From: Actinoallomurus iriomotensis
GTDB taxonomy: Bacteria; Actinomycetota; Actinomycetes; Streptosporangiales; Streptosporangiaceae
Assembly: GCF_030269445.1 (NCBI RefSeq)
Contig: NZ_BSTJ01000008.1
Coordinates: 434,001 to 498,000, forward strand
Length of the DNA stretch: 64,000 nt
Reading direction: 5' to 3'
Shown: positions 1 to 9,300 of the stretch, in pieces
Position numbering within the stretch: the first letter of the stretch is position 1
Layout: each line of letters begins with the position of its first letter
Notes under the pieces: model-generated
Told to the model about the DNA's origin: nothing
Databases searched by the model: none
What the model saw: the letters and a program-made list of their open reading frames with translations, nothing else
Program-made: the position numbers and the translations under genes

Positions 1-1038
1 GACGCCGTCTCCGGTGAGGTGCTCGCCGAGGCCGCCGAGTCGCTCGGCGTGACCACCAACAACGTCGCCGAGTACCGCGGCCTGATCGCCGCCCTGACGA
101 AGGCCGCCGAGCTCGCCCCCGACGCCGACGTCGAGGCCCGCATGGACTCCAAGCTCGTCGTCGAGCAGATGTCCGGCCGCTGGCGCATCAAGCACCCCGA
201 CATGAAGCCGCTGGCCATGGAGGCGCGCAAGCTCGCCTCCGGCTTCTCCTCGGTCCGCTTCACCTGGATACCGCGCGAGCGCAACAAGCACGCCGACCGG
301 CTCGCCAACGAGGCGATGGACGCCGCAGCGCAGGGGCGCGAGTGGTCCGCGTCGTCCTCTGCTGCGTCCTCGGCCGACGACGAGGAGCCTCACCGGGAGA
401 CCTCGGCGGGCTGGACCGCCCCGACGGGCGCGCCGACCCGTACGCTGCTGCTCCGGCACGGCGAGACGCCCCTGTCGGCGGAGAAGCGCTTCGCCGGCGT
501 CGGCGAGATCCCGCTGACCGAGACGGGCGTGCTGCAGGCACAGGCCGCGGCGAAGGCCCTGGCCGGCCGCTCGATCGACGCGATCGTCTCCTCGCCGCTG
601 GGCCGGGCCCGCCAGACCGCGCAGGAAACCGCCGACGTCCTCGGCCTGCCGGTCCGCACCGACGACGGCTTCCGCGAGACCGACTTCGGCGACTGGGAGG
701 GCTACACCTTCGCCGAGGTCCGCGAACGCTGGCCGGCCGAACTCGACGCCTGGCTCGCCGACCCGTCCGTGGCCCCGCCACACGGCGAAAGCTTCACCGC
801 CGTGGCCCGCCGCGTGAACACCGCACGCGACAAGCTCCTCGTACGCTTCCGGCAGCAGACGGTCCTGATCGTGTCGCACGTGACCCCGATCAAGCTCCTC
901 GTACGCTCCGCGCTGGACGCGCCGCCGTCGTCCCTGTACCGCATGTTCCTGGACGTGTCGTCGATCTCGGAGATCGACTGGTACGCCGACGGCCCCGCCG
1001 TGCTCAAGGGCTTCAACGACACCCACCATCTCGGGTAG
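1..1038 (+). CDS. bifunctional RNase H / acid phosphatase, 3' part
   Basis: The reading frame is already open at base 1, so the start lies outside the window. Residues encoded by about 1-330 match the second half of an RNase HI fold, with an acidic residue in the MDSKLV segment and the closing ERNKHADRLANEAM helix. A short Ser/Ala/Asp-rich linker follows. From about 430 a histidine phosphatase domain begins with the RHG signature (LLLRHGET) and later holds the second catalytic His in the VSHVTP segment. This two-domain order is that of mycobacterial Rv2228c, which joins RNA/DNA hybrid cleavage to an acid phosphatase or CobC-like domain. The physiological substrate of the phosphatase half cannot be told from sequence. 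rnpB lies 40 bases downstream on the same strand. Confidence 0.93.
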   Translation, partial: DAVSGEVLAEAAESLGVTTNNVAEYRGLIAALTKAAELAPDADVEARMDSKLVVEQMSGRWRIKHPDMKPLAMEARKLASGFSSVRFTWIPRERNKHADRLANEAMDAAAQGREWSASSSAASSADDEEPHRETSAGWTAPTGAPTRTLLLRHGETPLSAEKRFAGVGEIPLTETGVLQAQAAAKALAGRSIDAIVSSPLGRARQTAQETADVLGLPVRTDDGFRETDFGDWEGYTFAEVRERWPAELDAWLADPSVAPPHGESFTAVARRVNTARDKLLVRFRQQTVLIVSHVTPIKLLVRSALDAPPSSLYRMFLDVSSISEIDWYADGPAVLKGFNDTHHLG

Positions 1039-1075
1039 CCGCGGGCGGGGGTCGTCACACGGTAAAATGTCGGGC

Positions 1076-1480
1076 TGGTGGACGAGTCGGCCGGGCGGCC
1101 GCGGCGGGGACCCGAACGGTCCCCGGCGAGGAAGGTCCGGGCTCCACAAGGCAGGGTGGTCGGTAACACCGACCCGGAGTGATCCGCGGGACAGTGCCAC
1201 AGAAAACAGACCGCCTCCGCGTCCGCGGAGGTAAGGGTGAAACGGTGGTGTAAGAGACCACCAGCGCCCCAGGCGACTGGGGCGGCTCGGTAAACCCCAC
1301 CCGGAGCAAGGTCAAGAAGGGCCCGCCACGGCGGACCCGCGCAGGCGATCGAGGGCAGCCTGCCCGAGCCTGCGGGTAGACCGCTCGAGGCCGCCGGCAA
1401 CGACGGCCCTAGATGGATGGCCGCCCCTCCGCCGAGGCGGAGCGACAGAACCCGGCCTACAGGCCGACTCGTCCACTGTG
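1076..1480 (+). ncRNA. rnpB: RNase P RNA, bacterial class A
   Basis: The catalytic RNA of RNase P, which removes 5' leaders from pre-tRNAs. The 5' end (GTGGACGAGTCGG, 1078-1090) pairs perfectly with the 3' end (1464-1476), forming helix P1. The conserved GAGGAAGGTCCGGGCTCC block lies near 1128-1145, ACAGTGCCACAGAAAACAG near 1192-1210, GGTAAGGGTGAAACGGTGG near 1230-1248, GGTAAACCCC near 1290, and ACAGAACCCGGCCTACAGG near 1445-1463. These are the universal core elements, and the length of about 400 nt is normal. A TAAAAT hexamer at 1063-1068 could be the -10 element. Ends are estimated from P1 and could shift by several bases. A long reading frame crosses this gene but is only a by-product of GC content. 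Confidence 0.95.
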
Positions 1481-1485
1481 CCGGT

Positions 1486-1503
1486 CCGGGGGGCGACCCC
1501 CGG
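1486..1503 (+). terminator. GC hairpin after rnpB
   Basis: A perfect 7-bp stem (CCGGGGG/CCCCCGG) with a GCGA tetraloop begins a few bases after the RNase P RNA. There is no U-tract, as is common in actinomycetes. It is well placed to end rnpB transcription; this role is inferred. Confidence 0.5.
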
Positions 1504-2067
1504 AACCCCCGATGTGAGGGGCTCCGCCCCCCACGCCCCCCGCGGGCTGAGGTCGCGGGAGGGCCTCGAAGATCATTGGGCGGCGGCGGTTCGCCGGGGT
1601 TGGAAACGCATCAGCGGAACGATGTGCGTCCTGGGACGGCCGTCCGACCCTGTGCAGACTTCCTGTCCGTCTTCAAGGCGGCCCGAAGACGGGCCGCACG
1701 CGCCGCCGACTCGGCGCGCTCCCGCTCCAGGCGGGCAGGCAGCCGGTTGGCTGGCACGGATTCCCTCGGTTCTTCCGGGCCGCGCTTGCCCGTAGTTCCG
1801 CATCGAGCCGTTGGACGAGCTTGGGCGACCGGCGCCGGCTGTCACGTCGCTCACCGTGGGCTGCTCCCGCTGCGAGATTGTCCGGGTCGGACGGAACCCA
1901 TCAAGGGCGCCTTCGGCGTCGGCATCGCCGATCTTCGAGCTTTGACGGAACCCGCCCGAGAGTCCCGGAGTCGGCAGCTATCGGGAGCAGGGAGAGGAAT
2001 GGTACGGCCCTGCGGCCACTGCAGGAAACTGTCGACAGCGACGACAAACGATGGAGGCGAAACGCTT
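1504..2067. other. Intergenic region without a recognisable gene
   Basis: About 560 bases between rnpB and the Imm21-type gene. A second GC hairpin (GGGGC/GCCCC) lies near 1518-1532, and the decamer GACGGAACCC occurs twice, near 1884 and 1941. The frame that leads into the immunity gene stays open upstream, but its translation is Arg/Pro/Gly-rich and has no family signature, so I do not call it coding. It could be remains of a lost toxin gene; nothing in the sequence proves that. Confidence 0.4.
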
Positions 2068-2595
2068 ATGTCTCTCACCTGGGTCGAGTCCGCGGGTGGC
2101 CCTCTCCTGGTCGCCCCAAAATCACAGCTTTCACATTGGGGCGGATCAACCGACGACGACGGGCCCGTTGAGACCTGGGGAGACTACGGCCGCGCCTGCT
2201 CGGTCCAGGGATACATCGGCCTCGTCGCCATCGGCGATCAGCACGCGCTGGTCCTCGGAGACGAACCTGCCTCCACAACGTATTTGCCGGCTGAACGGCT
2301 ATTTTTGCGATGGGCGGCCGCCTACTCCGAGAGCGAACTCGTAGCCGCAGCCAAGCGCGCTCTGCGGAGCCACGTTCAGTGGGACGAGGACGAAGACCTC
2401 GTCTGGGACGTCCATGAGCCGATCGTGATCTTCGACTCCGCCTGGCCAGGCTCAGAGATCGAGCCCGGCAACCATCTACTCATCGACCTTGAACCGGGCC
2501 GTTACAGAGTCCGCGCCACGTATCTGAAGGATCAGGACAACTGGATGATCCTCGTGCAGCTCCAGCCGACGACAAACTCAGCCAGCACCTCCTGA
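2068..2595 (+). CDS. Imm21-family immunity protein
   Basis: The 175-residue product begins MSLTWVESAGGPLLV and carries the block ACSVQGYIGLVAIGDQHALV followed by LGDEPASTTYLP and FLRWAAA. This matches the pattern of Imm21, a family first described as immunity proteins of polymorphic toxin systems. I chose the ATG at 2068 because GGAGG sits 11 bases upstream (2053-2057) and homology starts there; the frame is open much further up, through rnpB. No toxin, secretion or nuclease gene is adjacent, so this looks like an orphan. Base composition is less GC-rich than its neighbours, fitting acquired accessory DNA. The cognate toxin, if any, cannot be named. Confidence 0.7.
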   Translation: MSLTWVESAGGPLLVAPKSQLSHWGGSTDDDGPVETWGDYGRACSVQGYIGLVAIGDQHALVLGDEPASTTYLPAERLFLRWAAAYSESELVAAAKRALRSHVQWDEDEDLVWDVHEPIVIFDSAWPGSEIEPGNHLLIDLEPGRYRVRATYLKDQDNWMILVQLQPTTNSASTS

Positions 2596-2709
2596 ATACC
2601 CTCCTGACCTGGGCGTATGCAGGTCACACGGTCGCGGCCCGAAATCTTCCAAACTGGGGATCAACCCCAGGAGGTAGCCCTGACAGATCGCTGATGCGAT
2701 GGTCGGCCG

Positions 2710-2826
2710 GTGGCTACTGAGAGGGACACAGCTTCTTACGATCACACCTGCGGCGAGTGCGGTAGGCCGTACAGGATCGGCTTCCGCAACGAAGGCGGCA
2801 CCAAGGCGGCCCATTCCACTTCATGA
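2710..2826 (+). CDS. small CxxC protein, possibly the first part of a frameshifted gene
   Basis: A 38-residue frame from a GTG contains HTCGECGRPYRIGFRNEGG, a zinc-knuckle-like CxxC turn followed by a basic stretch. Its TGA overlaps the ATG of the next frame as ATGA (2823-2826). Either this is a coupled pair of very small proteins, or one 85-100-residue zinc-ribbon protein has been split by a frameshift near 2820. No clear ribosome site is visible. The family is not recognised. Confidence 0.3.
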   Translation: MATERDTASYDHTCGECGRPYRIGFRNEGGTKAAHSTS

Positions 2827-3026
2827 TCGTCACGATGAACTCGCAGCCCGATGACCGTATGCAGATCGTTGGCCACTGGCGTAGCGGCGACCCGCACGGA
2901 TGCATCTGGGCTGTCGAGGCGAGGTCGGTCCAGACTGACCAGTCGTTCGGTTCTGAAGAACGCGAAAGGCCCCGCTCGCCCGGAATTGGGGGAGCGGGGC
3001 CTTCCGTTGGAGGTCAGCGGCGGTAG
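2823..3026 (+). CDS. small hypothetical protein, possible second part of the CxxC gene
   Basis: A 67-codon frame that begins at the ATGA overlap with the CxxC frame. The first 45 residues (MIVTMNSQPDDRMQIVGHW and on) read like folded protein with Trp, His and Cys. The last 20 codons run through the hairpin terminator at 2966-3003 and are Arg/Gly-rich, so the true product probably ended earlier or the gene is decayed. Function unknown. Confidence 0.25.
   Translation: MIVTMNSQPDDRMQIVGHWRSGDPHGCIWAVEARSVQTDQSFGSEERERPRSPGIGGAGPSVGGQRR
2966..3003. terminator. bidirectional hairpin terminator
   Basis: Perfect 12-bp inverted repeat AAGGCCCCGCTC / GAGCGGGGCCTT around a 14-base loop. It lies 10 bases beyond the stop of the leftward low-complexity protein gene, and in that orientation the stem is followed by TTT. 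It can also stop rightward transcription from the Imm21 side. Confidence 0.85.
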
Positions 3027-4777
3027 TCGCCGTAGGAGTTCCAGTCCTCCGGGCGCTTGTCCTTGTCCTCGTTGCTTCCGTACGAGTTGCCGTACGGGCT
3101 GCTCGGGTACGCCTGGGTGGCGTTGGGGTCGTCCGTCGGCTGGCTCGGGGTCGAGGACGAGCCCGAGTCGTAGCCGGAGGAGCCCGGTCCGTAGTAGCTC
3201 GAGTCGTTCCCGTACGAGGACGACGAGGAGGAGCCGCCGTAGGACGAGTAGCCGCCCGTGGACGAGGACCCGTACGAGTCCGACGACGAGCCCGAGTAGC
3301 CGGTGCCCAGCGGGTCGTCCGACGAGCTGTACGGGGACGAGTCGCCGCTCGAGGAGTAGCCCGACGACGAGCCGTAGCCGCTGTCGTAGGAGGACGACGA
3401 CGAGCCGTACCCGCCCGTGCCGCTCGACGAGGACGAACCGGAGTAGCCCGTGCCGAGCGGGTCCGAGCCGTAGTCCGACGACGACCAGCCGCTGCCCGCC
3501 GAGGGTACGCCCCCGGCCGACGGCGACGAGCCGTACGACGACGACCCGTACGAGGACGAGGACGACGACGAGCCGGACCCGTACGACGTCGGGCGCTCGC
3601 CGGTGCCCAGCGGGTCGTTCAGGGGGTCGTTCAGCGGGTCGTAGCCCGCGGCCGGCGCCTCGTTCTCGGAGGGGGACGCCGAGCCGCGCTTGCGGTCCGA
3701 CTGGATCTTGGCGAGCAGTTCGTCGACGCTCGGCAGCCGGGTTTCGTCCTCGCCGCCGGATGACGGGGCGGGGCCGGAGGCGGACGCCGCCGGCTGTACG
3801 GCCGTGGCCGGCGCCTGCGACGGGGCGGGCGGAGCCGGCGGCGCGGGCGGCTGCTGGGGCGCCGGGGGACGGTTGCCGCGCGCGCCGTAGCTCGGCCGCT
3901 CGCCGGTGTTCAGAGGGTCGGCGTAGCTCGGCCGCTCGCCGGTGTTCAGCGGGTCGTCGCCGTAGCCGTTGTTCTGCGGGGGCTCGGACCCGTACGGGGC
4001 GAAGCCGCCGCTCTGCTCGGCGGAGCCGTACGACGGGAGGGGGGCGTTCGGGTCGGTCTCGCTCGCGCGGCCCACCGGTGCGTCGAGCGGGTCCGCCGGG
4101 ATGGCCGGCTGCGGGGCGGTCGGCGGCGCCGGGGTGTCGATCGGGCCGACCGGGTGCGACTCCATCGGGCCCTGCGGCAGCGGTCCGGGGCCGTGCTGCG
4201 GCGGTCCGGCGGGGCCGCCATGGCCACCCGGCGGCGGACCGAGCGGGTCGTTGCCGCGCGGCTCGACCGGCTGGTCGCCGTTCTGCCGCCAGGGGAACTT
4301 GGGCTTGTCGAAGGTGATGGTCGACCAGTACTCGTCGTCGTCCATCTCCTCGTTCGACCGGCCGGACGGCGCGGGCGCCGGGCCGGGGGCCGCGGGCAGC
4401 GAGGCGTGCGGGGGGGGAGGACCGGGGGGCGCGCCCGCGACCGGGCCGCCGGGACCGCCGGGGCCGGAGGGCCCTCCCATGGGAGCGGGTGGGAGCTGCT
4501 GAGGGCCACCGAGGGGCGTACCGGCGACACGCATGTCGCCGTACGGCTCACCGTACGGCTCCTCCTCGTAGTCGTACTCCTCTACGGGCTCACCGCGACG
4601 GCCGCGGGATCGTCCTCCACGGCGGCCGCGGGGCTGCTCGTCTTCGGACATCCAGTCGTCGTCGTCACCCGCCCGGCTCGCCCTCATGCCGAGTGCGACC
4701 AGCACCCCGACGAGAACGACAACCGCGACGAGTCCGAGGACAACGATCAGACCCCACATAGCACCACCCAACGCCAT
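3014..4777 (-). CDS. membrane-anchored low-complexity Ser/Gly/Tyr-rich protein
   Basis: 587 residues, or about 581 if the second Met is used (MWGLIVVL). One N-terminal transmembrane helix (residues 7-30) precedes an RGD-like basic patch, then an acidic patch, then more than 500 residues of disorder. The first half is Pro/Gly-rich. The second half is dominated by Ser, Gly and Tyr with a recurring DPLNTGERPSY or DPLGTGYSG motif, seen at least eight times. This looks like a single-pass protein with a long cytoplasmic tail, given the positive residues after the helix. Tyr/Ser/Gly tails of this type often phase-separate or are phosphorylated; that is inference. No enzyme signature was found. A perfect terminator follows it, and it appears to be transcribed alone. 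Confidence 0.8.
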   Translation of the reverse strand: MALGGAMWGLIVVLGLVAVVVLVGVLVALGMRASRAGDDDDWMSEDEQPRGRRGGRSRGRRGEPVEEYDYEEEPYGEPYGDMRVAGTPLGGPQQLPPAPMGGPSGPGGPGGPVAGAPPGPPPPHASLPAAPGPAPAPSGRSNEEMDDDEYWSTITFDKPKFPWRQNGDQPVEPRGNDPLGPPPGGHGGPAGPPQHGPGPLPQGPMESHPVGPIDTPAPPTAPQPAIPADPLDAPVGRASETDPNAPLPSYGSAEQSGGFAPYGSEPPQNNGYGDDPLNTGERPSYADPLNTGERPSYGARGNRPPAPQQPPAPPAPPAPSQAPATAVQPAASASGPAPSSGGEDETRLPSVDELLAKIQSDRKRGSASPSENEAPAAGYDPLNDPLNDPLGTGERPTSYGSGSSSSSSSYGSSSYGSSPSAGGVPSAGSGWSSSDYGSDPLGTGYSGSSSSSGTGGYGSSSSSYDSGYGSSSGYSSSGDSSPYSSSDDPLGTGYSGSSSDSYGSSSTGGYSSYGGSSSSSSYGNDSSYYGPGSSGYDSGSSSTPSQPTDDPNATQAYPSSPYGNSYGSNEDKDKRPEDWNSYGDYRR

Positions 4778-4920
4778 GGTCTAGCGGTCGACGCCGACGC
4801 GGAGACCGATTCTGTGATCACCGGCGTCCGGGCCCCCAGGGACCTAGACCGATTGTTGCCGACCGCTATGACCCTTGTCACACGGTTCGCGGACATCTAC
4901 TCTCACACTACTTGCCGCAA

Positions 4921-4944
4921 ATGGCCACTCGGGTCAGTGGCCAT
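4921..4944 (-). terminator. hairpin downstream of the PEBP lipoprotein gene
   Basis: Perfect 9-bp arms ATGGCCACT / AGTGGCCAT with a 6-base loop, about 57 bases past the stop of the leftward lipoprotein gene; on that strand the stem is followed by TTTGC. A short TTGC-CG-CAA palindrome adjoins it. Most simply a terminator, but it is also upstream of the low-complexity gene and could be an operator. Confidence 0.5.
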
Positions 4945-5000
4945 CAACTCATGCCCTCGGCCACGAAGATCTACCGTCTTCACGTCGGTGGACATCAGGC

Positions 5001-5567
5001 TCATGGTCCACCGAACCGCACGGTCATCCGGCCGCGGGCGACCGTACGCTGGGCGATCTCCGAGAGCACCTGGTTGAGCTTCGCGCCGTTCGGCAGCGGC
5101 ACCTTGCCGCTCAGGGCGTACACCGTGAACCGGTAGCGGTGCAGCTCGCCCTTTGGCGGGCACGGCGGGGAGTACCCCGTCTGGCCCGCGGTGTTCACCG
5201 CCTGCTCGGCCCGGCGCGGCACGACGCCTTCGAGCAGTTCGTTCGCTGTCGCGTCGATGTTGAACAGGACCCAGTGGACGTACGCCCCGCTGGGCGCGTC
5301 CGGGTCGTCGAGCACCAGCGCCTGCGCGCCCACGCCGGTCGAGGCGACCGACCACCGCAGCGGAGGCGTCTTGCCCTGCCCGCCCTCGGTCTTGCAGGCG
5401 AACCGGACGGGAATCGGCGCGCCCTCGCGGAACGCCGGGCTGGACACGGTGATCGAGTCCGGCACGCTGCCGCGTACGATCTTGGTCTGCCCGACCAGGC
5501 CGCATCCACTGAGCGACAGCAGTCCGACGGCGGCCAGGCAGACCGGCCGCCAAAACGTGGTCATCAT
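5001..5567 (-). CDS. YbhB/YbcL-type PEBP lipoprotein
   Basis: 188 residues with a lipoprotein signal peptide: hydrophobic stretch then LSGC, so Cys22 is likely lipidated and the protein is anchored outside the membrane. The mature part has the PEBP (Raf kinase inhibitor-like) core: TPPLRW, LVLDDPDAP, HWVLFNI, then GYSPPCPPKG followed by HRYRF and VYAL. These segments form the anion-binding pocket of the family. Bacterial members are of unknown role; binding of phospholipid or phosphorylated ligands is only family inference. It is leftward, with a hairpin after its stop and about 190 bases of non-coding DNA before its start. Confidence 0.88.
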   Translation of the reverse strand: MMTTFWRPVCLAAVGLLSLSGCGLVGQTKIVRGSVPDSITVSSPAFREGAPIPVRFACKTEGGQGKTPPLRWSVASTGVGAQALVLDDPDAPSGAYVHWVLFNIDATANELLEGVVPRRAEQAVNTAGQTGYSPPCPPKGELHRYRFTVYALSGKVPLPNGAKLNQVLSEIAQRTVARGRMTVRFGGP

Positions 5568-5753
5568 CGATCAATAGCTCCCGGGGGACGATCGTACGCC
5601 GCGCCCGGCCGGTGGCCTCGCATTCCGCGGTATCCGCGGGAGCGGTGCCGGATGCGGTCTCGCTCACACGAGGCGGCGGCGGGCGTCCGGCCCACCTTAG
5701 GGCCTCTCGCGCGAGCCCGCCGTACCTGCCCCACAAGCGGGCGGGCGCCGCGT

Positions 5754-6170
5754 TCAGCCGAGCAGGTCGCCGACGATCGCGCGGATCCGCGCGCGCTCGT
5801 CCTCGTCGAGGCCGCTCCAGAACTCCCGCTCGGAGTCGTACCAGATCCGGGTCACCGGCTCGCGCAGGGCGCGTCCGGCATCGGTCAGCCAGACGCGGAC
5901 GAGGCGGGCGTCGGAGGGGTCGCGTTCGCGGCGTACGAGACCGGACCGTTCCAGGCCGCTCACGACCTTGGTGACCGCGGGCGCCGAGACGCCAGTGCGC
6001 GCGGCGAGGTCGGCGGACGTGACGCCGTCCTCACGCCAGAGCTGGGCCAGGTAGAACTCCTGCCCCAGGTGCAGCCCGTGCCGCTCCAGCCCTCCGGCGA
6101 GGACGGCCTTGTACCGTCCGAGCACCCGGATCAGCCGGTAGGACGGGCTGTCGAGCAGCGAACGTTCCAC
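5754..6170 (-). CDS. MarR-family transcriptional regulator
   Basis: Winged-helix regulator. The recognition region reads TSADLAARTGVSAPAVTKVVSGLERSGLV, followed by the wing RRERDPSDARLVRVWLTDAG, both typical of MarR. I chose the GTG at 6170 (138 residues), the usual length for the family. The same frame stays open to a GTG at 6266, but that extra N-terminus resembles translated intergenic DNA. Neither start has a clear ribosome site. The gene is divergent from the large BTAD regulator at 6332. A near-palindrome CGAGATATATCG lies in the shared promoter region near 6278-6289 and is a candidate operator. The ligand is unknown. Confidence 0.85.
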   Translation of the reverse strand: MERSLLDSPSYRLIRVLGRYKAVLAGGLERHGLHLGQEFYLAQLWREDGVTSADLAARTGVSAPAVTKVVSGLERSGLVRRERDPSDARLVRVWLTDAGRALREPVTRIWYDSEREFWSGLDEDERARIRAIVGDLLG

Positions 6171-6274
6171 CTGATCAGCGTAACCATCGTCCCCGGTCGT
6201 GGCCGGGGAGGCGGCCCGAGGGACCTCGCGGCCGCCTGCAAGATGGAAACGATTATGGCGAGACACGGGAACTT

Positions 6275-6292
6275 ATCGAGATATATCGTGGC
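6275..6292. promoter_or_regulatory. AT-rich near-palindrome between divergent regulators
   Basis: TATCGAGATATATCGTGG stands out in GC-rich surroundings. Its core CGAGAT/ATATCG is an inverted repeat with one mismatch. It lies between the leftward MarR gene and the rightward AfsR-like gene, so binding here could control both. Suggestive only. Confidence 0.3.
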
Positions 6293-6331
6293 TGCGGCCG
6301 CATGTGACAACCGTGGGAGGGAGGACGGCTC

Positions 6332-9300
6332 GTGCGGATCGGGCTGCTGGGCCCCCTCGAGGTGGCCGACACCGCCGGCCGGCCGGTCGAGGTCGGCGGC
6401 TCCCGCCTGCGCACCCTGCTCATCCTGCTGGCCCTCGACGCCGGCCGGGTGGTGACCGCGGAGCGGCTCGCCGACGGGGTCTGGGGCGACACCCCTCCCT
6501 CCGGCACGGCCAACGCGCTGCAGTCCCTGATCTCCCGCCTGCGGCGCGCGGTGCCCAGTCTGGTGATCGAGTCGCACCCCGCGGGCTACCGGCTGGTCCT
6601 CGACGGCGACGGCACCCTCGACGTCATCGAGTTCGACCGGCTCGCCGCACGCGGGCAGGACCTGCTGGCCGACGACCCGGCCGGGGCCGCCGACGCGTTC
6701 GCCGAGGCGCTGCGGCTCTGGCGCGGCCCGGCCCTCGCCGACGTCGCCGACGCCGACTTCGCCCGCGGGCACGTCTCCCGCCTCACCGAACGCCACCTGG
6801 GCGTGGTCGAGGACCACGTCGAGGCACGGCTGCGGCTCGGCCGCGCGGACGTCGCCGAGCTGGAGGCCCTCGTCACCGCTCACCCGCTCCGCGAGCGGCT
6901 GCGCGCGCAGTACATGCGCGCCCTGGGCGCCGCGGGACGGCAGGCCGACGCGCTGGCCACGTTCGAGGACGCGCGCCGCACGCTCGCCGAGGAGCTCGGC
7001 GTCGACCCGTCGGAGGAACTGCGGGAGGCGCACCTGGACGTGCTGCGCGGCGCGCCCACCGGGCCACGCCCGACGGCCCGCACCAACCTGCGCGCCCGGC
7101 TCACGAGCTTCGTCGGCCGCGAGAAGGAGCTCGACCGGGTCGGGCGGCTCCTGGAGGAGAACCGCCTCGTCACCCTGACCGGACCGGGCGGAGCCGGCAA
7201 GACCCGGCTCGCGGTCGAGTCCGCCGACCGGCTGGCCGACCGCATGCCGGGCGGTGTCTGGCTGGCCGAACTGGCCCCCGTCGGCGACGCGGGCGAGGTG
7301 CCGCAGGCCCTGCTCGCCGCGCTGGGCCTGCGCGAGCGCGCGCTGATCGGGAGCATGCGGGGTACGGCCCCGGCCTCGGCCGACCCGGTCGAGCGGCTCG
7401 TCGCCGCGCTGGCCGGCGAGCGGTTGCTGATCGTCCTGGACAACTGCGAGCACCTCATCGACGCGTGCGCCCGGCTCGCCGACCGCGTCCTGGCCGACTG
7501 TCCGGGGGTGCGCGTCCTCGCCACCAGCCGCGAGGCGCTCGGCATCACCGGCGAGACCCTCTGGCCGGTGCCGCCGCTGGCCTTTCCGGACGCCACCACC
7601 CGCGCCGCCGGCGACGTGCTCGACTACCCGGCCGTACGCCTCCTGGCCGAGCGGGGCGCGGCGGTGCGCCCCGGTTTCACCATCGACGCCGACCTCGACG
7701 CGGCCCTCGCCGTCTGCCGCCGCCTCGACGGCATGCCGCTGGCGATCGAGCTGGCGGCCGCGCGCCTGCGCACGATGACGATCGGGCAGATCGCCGGCCG
7801 CCTCGACGACCGGTTCCGGCTGCTCACCGGCGGCAGCCGTACGGCGCTACCGCGCCACCAGACCCTGCGCGCGGTGGTCGACTGGAGCTGGGACCTGCTG
7901 GACGAGCCCGAACAGGTGCTCCTGCGCCGGATGTCGGTCTTCGCCGGGGGCGCCACTCTGGAGAGCGTCGAGGAGGTCTGCGGCAACGACGTGTTCGACG
8001 CCCTCATCGGGCTGGTGGAGAAGTCGCTCGTCATCGTGGACGGCGCCGGCCGCTACCGGATGCTGGAGACCATCCGCGCCTACAGCGCCGGCCACCTGTC
8101 CCAGACCGGTGAGGCGCGGCGCGTACGGCGGGCGCACGCGCACCACTTCCTCGCACTCGCCGAGAGCGCCGAGCCCCTCCTCCGCACGCGCGATCAGGTG
8201 GAGTGGCTGCGGCGGCTCGACGCGGAGTACGACAACCTGCAGTCGGCGCTGCACTGGGCCATCGACGTCAGCGACACGGCGCTCGCGGTGCGTTACGTCG
8301 CCGCGCTCGGCTGGTACTGGCTCATGCGCGGCCGGCGGGCCGAGGGAGAACAGCTCGCCGCCGAGGCGGTCGCGCTGCCGGGCGAGGGACCGGCCCAGGC
8401 GCGGGCGCTCGCCTGCATGTACTGGACGCTCGGCGCCTTCGGCAGCCCCGGCCTCGACACCCCCGGCCGGGCCGCCCTGCGCGCACACCTCGAGGCGGCC
8501 CTGGAGGCGTCCCGCCACCTCGACCCCGACGGCCTGCACCCTGTACTCCGCGCCGCGCCGGTGGTCCTGCGGTTCTTCGACGGCCAAAGCGATGAAGCAC
8601 TGGCCGGAATGGAGCCGTTGCTGACCGCGCCCGACCCGTGGCTGCGGGCGACCGGCCGCACGATGCGCGCGCACGGGCTGATCAATCTGGGGAAGGTGGG
8701 GGAGGTCGAGGCCGACTTCGGGGCCGCGCTGGAGGAGTTCCGCGTCATCGGCGAGCGCTGGGGGCAGTCGCTGGCGCTGGCCGGGCTCGCCGAGGTCGCG
8801 CTCTGGAGGGGCGAGACGGTGCGCGCCAAGGGCTACACCGAGGAGGCGCTCGGCCTCTCTCTCGAACTCGGGAGCCACGACGACGCGAGCTTCCTCCGCA
8901 TCCGCCTCGCCCAGGCCTACAGCGCGGTCGGGGACGAAGAGGGAGCGCGGGCCGAGCTGGACACCGCCCTGCGCAGCGCCCGGCGCCGCAGCGCGCCCGA
9001 GGACCTCGCCATCGTCCGCTTCACGCTCGGGGAGTTCGCGCTCCGCGCGGGCGACCTGCCGGCCGCGCGCGAACACCTCGAAACCGCCGTCGACCACCAC
9101 CGGGAGGGCGGACCGCCGCAGTTCGGTGCCATGATCAACTCGCTGCTCGGGCTCCTGCACACACTGGAGGGCGACACGGACGCCGGGTTCGCCCGGCACG
9201 CCGAGGCCCTCCGGCTGGCCATGGCGGGGTTCGACGCGCCGGTCACGGGGCTGGCCCTCGTCGGCTTCGCGGACCTGGCCGTCCGTACGGGCGAGCCGGA

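Noticed and set aside
1417-2067. Upstream extension of the Imm21-type gene, giving 392 residues
   Set aside because: It runs through the 3' end of rnpB, its translation is unlike protein, and a good ribosome site precedes the ATG at 2068.
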